DNA of 64,000 nucleotides, taken from assembly GCA_034336665.1 (NCBI GenBank), contig JAPFBE010000002.1:76015405-76079404 (forward strand), given 5' to 3'. This stretch comes from Luscinia megarhynchos. Its lineage: Eukaryota > Chordata > Aves > Passeriformes > Turdidae. The notes under the pieces were generated by a model. It had not been told where the DNA came from and ran no database searches. It saw nothing but the letters and a program-made list of their open reading frames with translations. Below, in pieces: positions 26,301 to 38,675 of the stretch (its first letter is position 1; every line of letters begins with the position of its first letter). The translations under genes were made by a program, and so were the position numbers.

Positions 26301-29300
26301 AGCCAAAAGATTAAAAGAAAATTTCCTTTACTTTCTTAATAGCAAACCTAAGGCTGATAAAATCTGCCAGATCAACAGTCATGAAAGGAAGAAAAGTCAG
26401 AGGCACTGAACTGAAAGAGATGCAGCCAAGTAAGGACAGTTATCCTGCTTTCCAGCTGTTATGTGAACAGGCTGCTCACTTGCATCTAACTTGGGAAGTT
26501 TTACTCCCTGGGTCTTGCATAGTAGGTTTATTTTCATTGTCATGGAGCTTTGTGTTGGCTATGGTCAAAAAAGGCATCTACAGAAAGGGTGTTTTGTTTC
26601 TTCCCAAAAGACAGAACCAGAACCTGAGGCTGCAGACTGAAAGATGAAAGCTTGTGTCACTCTGAAACACCTTCCTAGAATGCCTCCTCCTTGAACTTTC
26701 TCTTCTATAATTTTAGGTTTAAATTAACTGCTATTAAAGAACTTGAGGCACAGTCCTCTCAAAAAATAAGAAATGTGTGCTATGAAAGGTGAAAGGCCTT
26801 CTGGAGTTTAGATTGATCTTAAATACTGATTAATGGCAAAGTGTTTAAAACTGAAGAAGAAAATCTCAAGCCAAGCCATTTGGCAAATGCAATCCATTAC
26901 ATGAATAGACATGCCAGTGCTTCAGGGAGATCTTTGTCTTTCTCATTTCTCTCTATCTTGCTCATCTAGCTCTTTTAATTTGTGTTTTGTAGCTATCTAT
27001 CTTCAGCTTAAAATTATGTTGTTGTCCATTCCAAATCTTATGCCTTCAGCTCCTTTCTCTCATTACATAAACTTTAGTAACTGTCCCTCCTAGCTACTTT
27101 TGAACTTGTCTCTGTTTTGAGATATACGATCTAGTTTAACTATTTATAGAGGAACTCAAAGAAAAATGTCATCCACTGTGAAAAAAAAAAAAGGAAAAAA
27201 AGGAGAGAATCAAGTAAACACATCCCTAACTAAACAACTCAACAAGCAAAAACAGTGAAATCACCTTTTAAAATCCTACTGTCCTTATTGCTCCTGTAGG
27301 TGCCATTAATCTCTGAGAATTTTTTGTTCTTTTCAGGCAGCAGTCAATAAAATGGAACAAAATTTCTGGTGGTTATAGACTCTTAATTAACTATGCTATA
27401 GAAATTTTTGCAGAACTGAGGGCATAATCAAGAAATTAATAATTGATGTGCCTGCTCTGCTGTGTGTACTTGTTAATATTCATTAATGGCCATTTTCAAA
27501 ACTATAAAACAGGAAAACTGAGAAAGAATAAAAACAAAGAAGTGATACAGATATACTGGAAAATATGCACTAGAGAGAATGTAGTAGAGGGAAAAGAATA
27601 GAAGTAGAATACAACCACAAGAAAATAGAAGGAAAAAATGTAGCAAACCTAAGTGGAAATATTTGTATAATTATTAAATGGAGGGGAAGAGGAAATATTT
27701 CTATCTTTAATCAGAAGGAGAAAAACAAAAACATTGATTAATGTAGTAATTTCTTTGGAATATTAAAACACTGGATGAAATCATTCTGTAAGAGAAGGCA
27801 GCTATGAGATTCTGCATAAATACTTGACCTTTTTATTGACTATGCAGCACAGCATTGAACAATGTATTTACAGTAGTATTCCAGTTAAAGTAAAAAACTT
27901 AGGGTTTTATTTGTCAGCAGTCTAATTCAGTATTGTGTGCTGCACCAGATATATTTAGCAACAATAGTTAAGTCCCCTGCCTATATGACACTCCTATTTG
28001 TGTTAGAACCTATGGCATTCTCTTCAAGATTCATGTTCAGTAATATCTAGTCAGATCTTACTGTGCTTGTTATTTTTTAACCCTAGGTTCAAATTATTAA
28101 AACTTAGTTATCTAAACCTTCATGCATGTGATAGAAATAATTAATCTCAGAGTCTCCTGTCCTGCCACAGATGATTTGGTAAGTAGACCCAAATCTACTC
28201 TGTGGTCATATTCCCACAGACTAAAATCTGGAGAAATTAAGACAAAGTGCAGTTGTCATGTACATAAATAAATCCACATCTAGACTGAAATAAGTAAATC
28301 AAAGATTTTTTTAATAAGCAGAAGGAATTAATTGTGTTTCAGTACAAAGCAAAACTAAATAAACATTGAAAGCTTGTTTTAAATAATATCTATACCTTTT
28401 AAAGATCACTTCACACTGGTGAACTTCAGCCAAAAATATTTCCTTTTAGGAATTTTAGTGAGTACCCATTTGTAAGAGAAAGACACTGAGAACCAAATCC
28501 TGCTTTTCCTACTAACAATTCTAGTTTTATTTGCAATGTCAGTGGCAGTGGAATCAGATCAGAGACCATATCTGTGATGGGGTTTTTCCCCAGGTTTGTA
28601 ATGAGTCCATTCTGTTTCTATGTGTGAATGTAGGAGTTTAATGGCATAGCTACAATTATCTGTGAGGAATAAACTGGAAATTAAATCTTCTTTGGGATCT
28701 CTATTATGTAAATTTAAAACACTCAAACACATAAAAGCAGTATGAATTCAGTAGAGGAACATGCACTACCTTTCAGAGTTTGCAACACATGCCATGCTCA
28801 GGAAAACAGGCTAATCTGCTTTCCCTCTGTCTTTTGATATGCCACCATGACAGACATATTTATTAAATCTATGTATTTTATGCCACTGGGTATGGTTTTC
28901 ATGTATTTGTTTATTTCTTATTTATAACTTAGCTATTTTTATATCAATAAAACTGCCTCTCTTGATCTGTATTTAACCTTGGCAGTGTCTGCAGATACAC
29001 TATCTATGTAGTCTCTTCACTTTGGCTGTTTTTCAAAGACATCTCAAACATAGAGAAACATTTCTCATTTGACTGCTGGGTTAGGAAATTCAGAATGTGC
29101 ATTAAAAAATGAATGCCATGTACATGTAATTAAGAAGAATAAATGCAAATGCTAGCTTTGAAGTTGGATAAAAGTTATATTTTGCCACATGTATGCACAT
29201 GAATCAGTCCCTATTTCTCTATACATTTGTCACTGGTTTTTTATTTATTTATAATGGCTGGATCTGTGATAAATAACCTCTTCAAAAAGAAATATTCCAA

Positions 29301-29715
29301 CAAGGTAATAATTATGCTACAGAGTATAATATGGACTGCACAATTTGCAATATGCATTCACTTTAAGGCTATTGATCTTTAAAAGCAATTAATATATTTT
29401 CCTAACATTCTGGCTGAGAAGCTCCTCAAATAAATTCTCTGAAATACAGTCTTGAATGTTTTAACATATAAGACCGATTGTTTCCCTTTCCAATAAAAAT
29501 GTGGAAATTCTTGAAGATTTGGTGGAAATTGAAGCCTGGAAATATTGGACAAGGAACTGGTCATTGAATCTTGGGTTTCTCTTGTTCCAGGTGACAACAA
29601 GAGAGAGAGGATAACCTTGTCTGAATGTGTATTTCTCTTCAGTTAGCAACAATCGAGACAAAAGATCTATATTGATTTTTCTTTCTACTGTCTGTCCTTA
29701 TTTATTTGTTCTAAA
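23316..29715. other. Long AT-rich non-coding stretch
   Basis: No repeat family, RNA gene or exon is recognised. It holds an imperfect hairpin with an E-box CACGTG at 24615-24632, A-rich low-complexity patches near 24360 and 27181, and a short hairpin at 28578-28592. Open frames are 88 codons or fewer. Confidence 0.5.
28578..28592. repeat. Short hairpin TGGGG-T5-CCCCA
   Basis: Five-base arms TGGGG and CCCCA flank five T. The core GGGGTTTTTCCCC superficially resembles a kappa-B site. Chance occurrence is plausible. Confidence 0.6.
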
Positions 29716-31195
29716 TTCATAGAATCACAGAATAAGAGAGAGCTAGAAAGGACCCACAGATTTCATGCAAGTCCAACTCCTGGCCCTGCACAGAGCCAAG
29801 AGTCACAGCATGTGCTTCACAGTGTTGTCCAAACAGTTCTTGAGCTCTTTCAGGCTTGGTGCTGTGGCCACTGCCCTGGGGAGTCGGTTCCAATGCACAT
29901 GCTCTGCATTTAAAACCTTTTCCTAATTGCTGACCTAAAACTTCCCCCTTGATGCCATTCCCTTGGATCCTTGTCACCCCTGAGATCAGTGCCTGCCTCT
30001 CCTCTCCCCCTCATGAGAAAGTTGAAGATCTTAATGAGATCTCCTCTCAGCCTCCTCTTCTCCAGGCTGCACAGAGCAGGAGAACACAGCCTCTCCTCAC
30101 TCAGCTTCCCCTCAAGTCCTTTCACCATCTTCCTTGCCCTCCTGTGGTGCCCATTAGCAGCTTTGCATTTCTTATTCTGTGACACCCCAAAGTGCTCCCA
30201 GCACTCGAGGTGAGGCTGTCCCAGTGCAGGGCAGAGCAGGACAATCCCCTCCCTTCCCAGCTGGTGATGCTGTGCCTGATGAGCACCAAGACACTGTTGG
30301 CCCTCCTGGCTGCCAGGGCACTGCTGGCTGATGTTCAGCTTGCCATCTGCCAGGACCCCCAGGTCCCTTTCCCCAGCACTGCTTTCCAGCATCTCGTTCC
30401 CCAGTCTGTACATCCAGGGTTGCCCCATCCCAGGTGCAGAATCCATCACTTTCTCTTGTTGAACTTCACCTGATTGGTGGTTTCCCAGCTCTCTGATTTA
30501 TTGAGGTGTCTCTGCAGGGCCTCTCTGCCCTTGAGGGAGTCAACAGCTCCTCCCAGTTTTGTATCTGCAAACTTGCCCAGTGTCCCTTCCAGCCCTGCCC
30601 CAAGTCATTCATGAAGACGTTGAAGAGCACAGGGCTGAGGATGGAGCCCTGTGGAGACCCCCAGTGACAGGTCCCCAGTCTGGTGTCACCCCATTCCCTG
30701 CAGCCCTTTGTGCCTGACCTGTGAGCCAGCTGCTCACCCATCCCATGATGTGTTTATCCAGCTGTGAGCTGGGCATTTCATCCAGAATTCTGTGAGAGAT
30801 GATATCGAAAGCTTTGCTGAAAATCAAGATTATATCAACTGACTGCCCTTGATCAGCTGGGTGGGTTACCCTGTCCTAAAAGGAAATGAGGTTTGACAAG
30901 CAGGATGTTCCACTAATAAAGCCGTGGTGACTGTGAGCAATGACTGCGTCTCCACTGCAGTGGAAGTTTGAGATCCTGAGGCTGCAGCCTTTTATGAGAA
31001 CAACATATCAATCTCTCACTCATTCTCGAGAACACTGCACAGATTCTCCACTTCCTCCCATAGTTTCTTTACCAGCAGACACAGATCATTGACAACAATC
31101 TGTCTTCTGCAAGAGGAATTACTGTCAGTCCTGATCTCAGGGAGAGGCATCAGGAGCTCCTGAGACCCGAGGAGCTGCTTCTGCCATCAGAAGGT
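29716..31195 (-). mobile_element. Degenerate CR1 with reverse-transcriptase coding remnant
   Basis: The largest element, about 1.5 kb on the minus strand. The 3' terminal octamers lie at 29716-29735. From high to low coordinates the reverse-transcriptase blocks follow: the HGFISGTSCLSNLISF region near 30910-30880, SKAFD of motif A near 30805-30820, QGSILSPVLFN and the MNDLG region near 30605-30650, KFADTKLGG near 30550-30574, and the thumb block SLEKRRLRGDLIKIFNFLM near 30020-30080. It is dead, with a TAG at 30876-30878, a TGA at 30446-30448, a frameshift between the MNDLG region and KFAD, and both catalytic Asp sites damaged. Above about 30960 the sequence departs from the enzyme and may be 5' or ORF1 material joined by deletion. 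The 179-codon minus-strand frame here is CR1, not a host gene. Confidence 0.92.
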
Positions 31196-33475
31196 GAGTC
31201 TGGCTGGAGGTCTGTGACATGGCTACTGCAGTGACTCCACGCAGCTACGTTTTTATACAATGGAGAATTACTTGCTGAAGATGTAACAGCTGTATTTCTT
31301 CTGCTCTTCTACACTCGTCACAACAAGCACAGATACTTATTACACCTATTAATGGTGGACATTTACCTTCCACCTTTCTATACCAAACTTCCTAGTGAAT
31401 AATATATGCTGTTTTTGCAATAGATTATTATTATGATTTGGGAAAAATTACAGAAAATAAATGCTATTATTTGATCAGCAAGATCACAGAAAAGTACTGG
31501 GTTTTTACATTAGTTTGAATACTGGAAATAAAATACTAAATGCACTTATAGGCCAATAAATTTCTCTATTTAACTCTAAAAATTTTAAAGGAAAATGTCC
31601 TTGCATGACCAAATGTCACCAACAGAGCTATTAATTACTATTGTAAAATTAATTTGGTAGTCTAATTCAGCAATAGTGCAGGATAAGAGCTGATGAGCTA
31701 AGTAGTTTAATCGAACTTTCCTTCTTGCAGGAGGTCAGAATTTATAAATTATTCCCTGTTTCCTAGCTCATGTCTTCTAAAGTCTTTCCTTCTCTGTGCC
31801 TCTCTCCGACAGAAAAGGGAGAAATGTGACAGAAGAGTTAATCCATTCATGAGTCATATGTGACACACAAGAATTAAATCCAAGAAAAAATTATAATAAT
31901 TTCATAAACTCTGCATCCATAAAAGCCAAGACAATTAACATGCAAAATGTGGTAACCTCCTGCCAAGACAATTAACATGCAAAATCATAGTCATTAAGGC
32001 CAGCACCAAGGGCAGATGTTATTGCAGAGAGGGATTTTTGCTTGCAATGTTAAAATATGAAGGTGAAACAAGAAAATAGATGGTTAATTTTTTTAATTTT
32101 TTTTTAGCACAGACTAGCAGGGTAAATACAAGCAATGGGAGAGGCATAATGGGTAATACTTAGGCCTTGTTTGAACAGGACAGGTTGTTTTACAAGATTT
32201 GAGTGAAAGGAGAGAAAAATAATATTCCAGGTATTTGCAAAGCAAGATTATTTCTCTGACTGACTGGCTAGACAAAAGTGTCAAAGAGATGAAAAGGAGT
32301 CTAAAAATCACATGATGATATAACATGTCATATTTTCTGGTTTAAATTTCTCTAAGTACTGTACATGCCATAATATGCAATTTTTCTCTTATTTGAATCT
32401 GATTAAATCTATTAATAAACCCTGGTTTTAGTTATACCACTTGAATCATTTGATTTCTCAAGGACTGTTACACAGACTGTTCCAAAGAGATGAAAAAAAT
32501 GTTTAAGGTTTAGGATCATAACCTGAAGAGAAAGCATCTGTAACTCTGTGGCATTCTCAGAAGGGAATCTCCTGGAAGTCATCTCCTGGAAGGCAAGAAG
32601 TTTAGGACAAATGATAAATGCTGCAGTTTCCTGTCCAGCTTTGCTAAGCTTATCAGCTTAAAAGAACAAGTCACTGGCTGTCAGATACCAGGGGTTTTCC
32701 CACCCCCTCATTTTTAAAATAATTTTTTCCCTTGCTTATTCTGATAAGGGTTGAAGAAAGGTGGAAAATTAACAAATATATGCAGCACAACCAAAAGCCG
32801 AAAATAAGGAAAGGCAAAGGAACAGACAAAAAAAATTGAACAGTGATGAAAAATAGGACACGGAGGGCAAGACAGGATGCAAAGCTAAGGATGACTTAAA
32901 TATGGCATGAAGTTGTAACCATTTGTATGATCATGCAATCCACTATTCTATTGAATTAAGCTTAGTTGTTTGCTAGGCTACATGGTTCTCTGGAGTAAAA
33001 GTCTCTTGTTGCAGCAACAGAATGTTCTGTATCCTGAAGAGAAGTACACGCTATGCAGGATCACTGACCTGTCAAGTCTGTACTTTACAGCTCTGCTCTG
33101 ATAAGAGATGCTGTTCTTTTTCAGTGTTCATCTAACCATTCCCCTGTCTGCAGAGTTCCTTGTGTACATAAAATGCAGTTTTTTTAATAATCATCCATGT
33201 AGAGCACAATAGTACTTTTTCCATTCATTCTCACCTCAAATAAAGCAAATCTTACCAGGTCTCATTCATGACACAAGTCTGAGTAGGCAGAAAATTTTGC
33301 TTCAATGGGACTTTATCAGAGAGCTATCTATTTTTTTCTGATTCTACTATTGCTACTAATTATCAGGTTGCCCCTTGAAGAAATATAGAAAGTGAGCATG
33401 CATTGCATGAGCTTCAAATCACCTGTGTTTGCCTTGAAGTTTGGGTTAACAAAGAAAAACCCATTCTGCATAGAG
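31196..33475. other. Non-coding stretch between CR1 and solo LTR
   Basis: No gene recognised. It contains the 24-bp direct repeat at 31925-31985. The upper limit of the CR1 is uncertain, so the first hundred bases could still belong to it. Confidence 0.55.
31925..31985 (+). repeat. 24-bp exact direct repeat, period 37
   Basis: The 24-base block starting GCCAAGACAATTAACATG occurs exactly at 31925-31948 and 31962-31985, separated by 13 bases. Each copy ends in ATGCAAAAT, one base off the POU octamer. A recent local duplication explains it most simply. Confidence 0.92.
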
Positions 33476-33481
33476 GACTAC
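33476..33481 (+). repeat. Target-site duplication, left copy
   Basis: GACTAC immediately left of the LTR, identical to 34128-34133. Six base pairs is usual for class II (alpha/beta-type) endogenous retroviruses. Confidence 0.85.
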
Positions 33482-33567
33482 TGTGGGTACTCGCTGTGTC
33501 TTTGTATCCAACAGACGAATAGGGACAAAACTCATTAAACCTGTATTTAGTAAAAGTTACTGTAGCA

Positions 33568-33573
33568 TTTATT
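33568..33573 (-). promoter_or_regulatory. LTR polyadenylation signal AATAAA
   Basis: TTTATT on the plus strand is AATAAA in the sense of the LTR, about 86 bases from its 3' end, as expected for an R/U5 boundary. Confidence 0.65.
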
Positions 33574-33657
33574 AAGTGGGTAAGAAACAGAGGGTTTTAC
33601 AAAGGGTAGCTCTTTAGCAGCCCAGAGTAAAACAACACGTGGGTTTGAGCAATGGGG

Positions 33658-33740
33658 TAAGGAGGAGGGGGAGGGGGAGAAGGCAGAGAGGGAGAAAAGA
33701 GGGAAAGAGAGAGCAGAGAGAGAAGAGAGGAGAGCGAAGA
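33658..33740. repeat. Purine-rich low-complexity tract inside the LTR
   Basis: A GA/GGA-rich run on the plus strand, pyrimidine-rich in the sense of the LTR, lying between the TATA-like box and the polyadenylation signal. It probably expanded within the R or U5 part of this copy. Confidence 0.85.
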
Positions 33741-34127
33741 GAGGATGCAAGAGAGCGATTTCTCCTTTACAAAGCTTTAAATCTTTTTCCATTATGAATA
33801 TTCCAATTCCCATTTAACCAATCTACTACAAGATACAAATTCTACAACATTTGCATACAACCTATAGGGACTATGATATTAGCATGGCGTGTTACATCTA
33901 CAAACTACTCCTTGTACCCTGGGGGGGAATGAGTCAGACCCTCGTGGCTACCCTGAGGCAGGAGCTCAATTAGCCCGAGCTGGCTATCCCATTGTCCTGT
34001 GGTTATTCAGTAACTGTGGTTTGGTATTTCGAAAGTGGCCTTCATTTCCATTATATCCATGGCTTCTAAATTCTCAGAATCCGAACGTCCATATCTGTGG
34101 GGCTCACCCTCAGTATGTTCTCCAACA

Positions 34128-34133
34128 GACTAC
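34128..34133 (+). repeat. Target-site duplication, right copy
   Basis: GACTAC directly right of the LTR, matching 33476-33481. Confidence 0.85.
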
Positions 34134-37100
34134 AACCTGTGTCTATCCCATGGTGCACCAGAAACTCACCAGCATGCCTGATTTGTCCTAAGCACACATA
34201 TTTCAAGTGTGGAGGAACCTATTTACATCTCTATCTGGCATTCTTCATTCTCTTCATTGTCACTCAAATTAACATGGGTGCTTCTTCAAGCTGTTGGAGC
34301 AATTGACCAGAGTAAAATACAATCTTCTTCACCAAAATTCTGGAATATTGACCAAAATTCAGTGCCCCAATTAATCCATGCACTATTTTTATACAGTTTT
34401 GGAGGAGTAGTATTGACCTTTTTACAAGTGCTTCACAACCTGTCTTCTATGATCTTCACAAACACTCTTAAATTGTCTGCTTCTAAAAGAGATTTCCTTG
34501 TTATTTTCCAAATGTTACTCTGTTCCCTCCCTCTGTCTTTTCTATACTCCTGATTTTTATTCCAGTGGTTGAATGTTTTTTCCCTTTTTATTCAAATCAT
34601 TAACAAAGAAACTAAGAAAGACTTAATTCAAAGTGAGTCATTTCATCCTAATTTGATATTTTAATCTTTAACATTGCACTTAGTTTATGATGTTCTCCAC
34701 AGCTTTTAATCAAAATAACAATGTTTCTGTGTATCCAAAATGATTTATTTTTCAGGTAAGACTTCATTTGTCACTTCATCAAGAGATTTACTAAAGTGTT
34801 TCACATGTAGTGCTTTATTTCATCTAGTGATTTTGTAGTTCTATTATTTTTTTAAAAATGAAGTTTATAGGAGTAAAATATTATCTACTTCCTTTATAGA
34901 TGTAAAATGGTCTTTAATATAGCAAGATTGCTGTATAACAAAACTAGTTGTGCTTGCATTTAGCAGGAAGTGAGGCTGGCTCATTGACAGAGGGAAAAAT
35001 ACAGTAAAAAAAGGGAAAAATGAGGCAGAAAGGAAAAAACCAGAAACATGCCAAAGTGAATAAGAAGCATTTTAAACTATGGTAAAAGTGTATCTATACT
35101 AAGACTTACTTCTGACAGTAGTCAAAAAGAGGAAAAAGTTCAATAGGATTTACCAATTATATCCCCTTTCCTCTACCTTCTCCTGCTCTGGCTTCATGCT
35201 TGAAGCAATTTATGGTTCAGTGAGTTCCCATATCAGAGATTGACAGGCATTACTTTCATGAATTTAACAGACTTCTTCAGAATTAAATGTCACAGTAAAC
35301 TGGTTTGGTATTGTGCAAGTGCTAGTACAGGATATTGCTTGTAACAATACTTCTTCCAGAACTTGATCCCTTCATTTATGTTTCTGCATTTCATATTGTG
35401 AGAACCACTGAGCAGAACTTTCACTTATGACCTTTTCCATGTAATTCATGGTTGATACACATGCACCATAGCTCCCCTCAGTTATCATTTTGGGGTTTTT
35501 TTCCAGGTTGTAAACTCACCTATTTTTTTTCTTGTAAGAAAGTTATTCCATACCTCTGGTCACCTCCACCTCATGCAATTTTTTTTCAGATTCAATTGGC
35601 AGCTGCACATACAATTGAGGGCACAAAGACAGCTTGGGTTTAAACAGTCCTTAAAGGGATGTTTCTTATTTAATTCTTTGTGTGCTTCCTAATATTCATT
35701 TTGGCTCTCTGATGGCTGTGACCATTCAGCTCATGTTTTTTGCTGCCTGCAGATTTATAAATTTATCTGCAAAAAAATCCAAGATATCTTGAGTGATAAG
35801 AGTTCATCTGAAAAGCCATCATTTTTTCACTTTGTGGAAGTTATTTTTCTGCTTTCACATGTAGGTTATTTACATTCACAAATAGTGAACTAATCTTTCA
35901 TTTGGTTTTGACACAGATCCCTTACTGTCGTTATCATAAAACAATGACACTCTTTCAGCTTCTCCACAGTGGATGCTAGTTCAAAGAATTTGCTTTATCT
36001 TTGACACTAGCCAAAGAAAGGAATGATGTAGAAGAAAAGATAAAGATGTACATGACCAACAGAGAAAGCAAAAAAACAGTAAAATGAGAAAGGAATTAAA
36101 AACTGAGGAAAGGGAACCCTTAAAATCTGAAATTGTCTGGACTACTTGAATGGCAATCACAATTATTTCTATAGCAAGATCCAAACTCCACAGTCTCCAG
36201 ATAGCTCAGATCTCTTGCCCCAGACAGAAGCAGTGGAAACCTAGGACACCCATTTAGATTTCTAGGTTTTGAATTAATAAGATATTTGGCTGGTGGATAT
36301 CGGTTACAAATAATGATCCATTTCCCAAGTGCTATACATTCCTTGCTTCTGGATAAAAAAACTACTTTCTGAGGTAAGTGTGACATTTTTTTTTCCTATG
36401 TGTATGGTGAGAGAATGCCTGGAGGTGGAGATTTTCTCGTGCAGATGGAGATGACTGTGCTGAGTCACTGTCCTTTGGTGTGTGACAGACTTCCTGCAAA
36501 AAGTTAGAGAAGGCTTCAGTCTCTCTTCTGTACCCCATGTACAGAATTAAAATATCTCTCCATCTTATCAAAGTGCTTCTGATGTAATTTCTAACTTTGA
36601 AATAAGTCTTTTTAAAGAGTTGAATTTGATCAGTTTAAATGTGTTCTACATGGAATTAGTTATGATATCACGTATTTTTTTAATTGTTTCATTAGTGGCT
36701 AAACTACATAGATAAAGTTCCATCTAAATGAAACATAATTTTGTTCTGAATATGCCTTTTTAGAATGTTTCCTTGGCATTTGCTAAATAAGCCCTCTAAA
36801 GGATCTAACTCTAGGAAAGTCTTCATCAAAAGGTCATTTTTTTAATGTAGAAAAAATCTCCATGATTTTTTTTCTGAAATTATCTTCTTTGGCCTTCTCA
36901 GGACTTTTGTATAATGCCCCAGATCTACTTTATACCTCTTGGGTCTTTTTCTGCTAGGCATATTTGGTAGCTAGATATGATATTTATCAGGAAGCACAAA
37001 CTGGGGGATGGCAGCAAGGCAATGTCTCTGGTTACAAGTGGCAGGTTTGAGCGACAGGACAACTCCAGTGGACAGAGAGTAACTTGCTCTTGAGGCTCCA

Positions 37101-38626
37101 GTGATGCACAGGATTGCTTGCACGTATTTAAGGGACAGAAAAATTTGCAGTCAGTGACCCACAGCCATTCATTTATTTCCTATCTACTCAACTCTGACTT
37201 CTCTCATTTGCATAGGGGCAGCAAGACCTTTCCCTGGTAGACATACAGCTAATCCTCCTTACCATTATCAGATAGATTACCTGATTGCTACTGTAATATT
37301 CCTTCTCTTCCTATCCCTATCCTCTCAGTGATTATTCCATGGAGTTTTTCCTTTATTGAAGCTCCTACTTTCAGAGCGAATATTTTGTTAAGTCAACATT
37401 GTCGCAAATCTCATGCCCTCAGTTCAGCTATCACATTTTCCCTTTTTTGTTTCTTCCAGTTTCCCTCTTCCTTTTTGCTGCATAGCTTCATGTAACTATT
37501 TCCTTACTGAAAGTTATTTAACTACTAATGGAAAATTTCCATGGAGTCTCTGTCTTCTTAAGTCTTGTCTTCTTCTGCAGTCAAGATTGCAAGGAAGACC
37601 ATGCAACTGAAGAAGTAATTTCACGGTGAGGACTCAGCCATATTTATCATAGTAGAAGCATTTGTGTTTGAGTTTTTTTCTTTATTAAAATATGATTTTA
37701 GATATGGCTTTGCAGATATAATTTAACTGACAAATTTTTTTTAATAGTTTTGATAGATATTATACAAAAACCTCAGGTAAATGTGGCATACAGGATATTA
37801 GAATCACACAATCCCTCTTTCAAAGTGCCTTTTAAATAATCAACCAGCAGGCAAAGGGAAACATTGAAAAAATAGACACTATATTGGAAGAAGATCATAA
37901 TTCCCTTTTTTCCCAACAGATAATGAAAAGGACAACTGCTGTTGTCCTTTGAAATATATAGAGATAAGGCTATTGTCATAAAGTTAGCGTAATTTTATTT
38001 TTGAAATCCCAAACAAAGTAAACCCTTTAGTCTAAAAAGCTGTGATTATTTTCATTGGTCAGTATCATGCTATAGAGAGGTTCTTTTATGGTAAATTGAA
38101 ATAAACTTTTGTTAGCTTGCATGCTGTATTTTTAAGTACTCGTTGATTTTCACAAGTTGACTGTCAAATTGTAGAAAATATCACCTGAACATGGCTTGAT
38201 AATTTAGTGTGCTTATGATAACTCTCTTACTTTATTTAGTGACTTCTGGCTGTCCTAATAAATGCTTGATTTGCAGTGATCTATTGAGAAAAAATGGGCT
38301 CTTATGTCTTGAAGAAGCATTTCAAAACAAAGGCCTCTAATGTGCTTAGGAATTGAAGCTCATTTTCCTGAGGTATTATAGATGAAGTCTCTTTAATTTC
38401 TTATTTATCCTTACAGAGTGCAAGCACTGTGTACATCTCATCTGTGTCAGATCATATCTTCTTCATTCAGAATGCATAATCTGTTTTACTCAGCTCTTGT
38501 TTCTGAAGTGAAAAGAAGAAGCATAGCAAAACCTCATTTGAATTAACATCAGCAGTTCCAAATGCTCCATTAATTTTCACATTGCTATGAAAACTTGCAA
38601 TAGCAGTTAACTCAAAAATCCCAGGG

Positions 38627-38675
38627 TTTTTTTTTGTTGTTGTTGTTGTTGTTTGGTTGGTTGGTTTTTTTTGTT
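38627..38675. repeat. T / TTG / GGTT compound simple repeat
   Basis: A T run passes into TTG units and then GGTT units. Low-complexity sequence, possibly the antisense of an old A-rich tail, but no element is recognisable beside it. Confidence 0.88.

Larger units (their letters stand above)
33482..34127 (-). mobile_element. Solo LTR of a class II-like endogenous retrovirus
   Basis: A 646-bp LTR on the minus strand. Read in sense it begins TGTTGGAGAACATACTGAGG and ends CGAGTACCCACA, with TGTTGG/CCCACA as near-inverted ends. An exact 6-bp duplication GACTAC flanks it. In sense order it holds an ATTGG (inverse CCAAT) near 33820, a TATA-like GATTTAAAG near 33775-33783, a long pyrimidine tract (33658-33740) and a polyadenylation signal AATAAA at 33568-33573. 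There is no internal sequence or primer-binding site beside it, so it is solo. The 100-codon plus-strand frame at 33889-34191 overlaps its U3 region and is not regarded as a gene. Confidence 0.87.

Noticed and set aside
29910..30449. 179-codon minus-strand frame as a host gene
   Set aside because: It matches the CR1 reverse-transcriptase thumb and C-terminal part and lies inside a CR1 with its terminal octamers.
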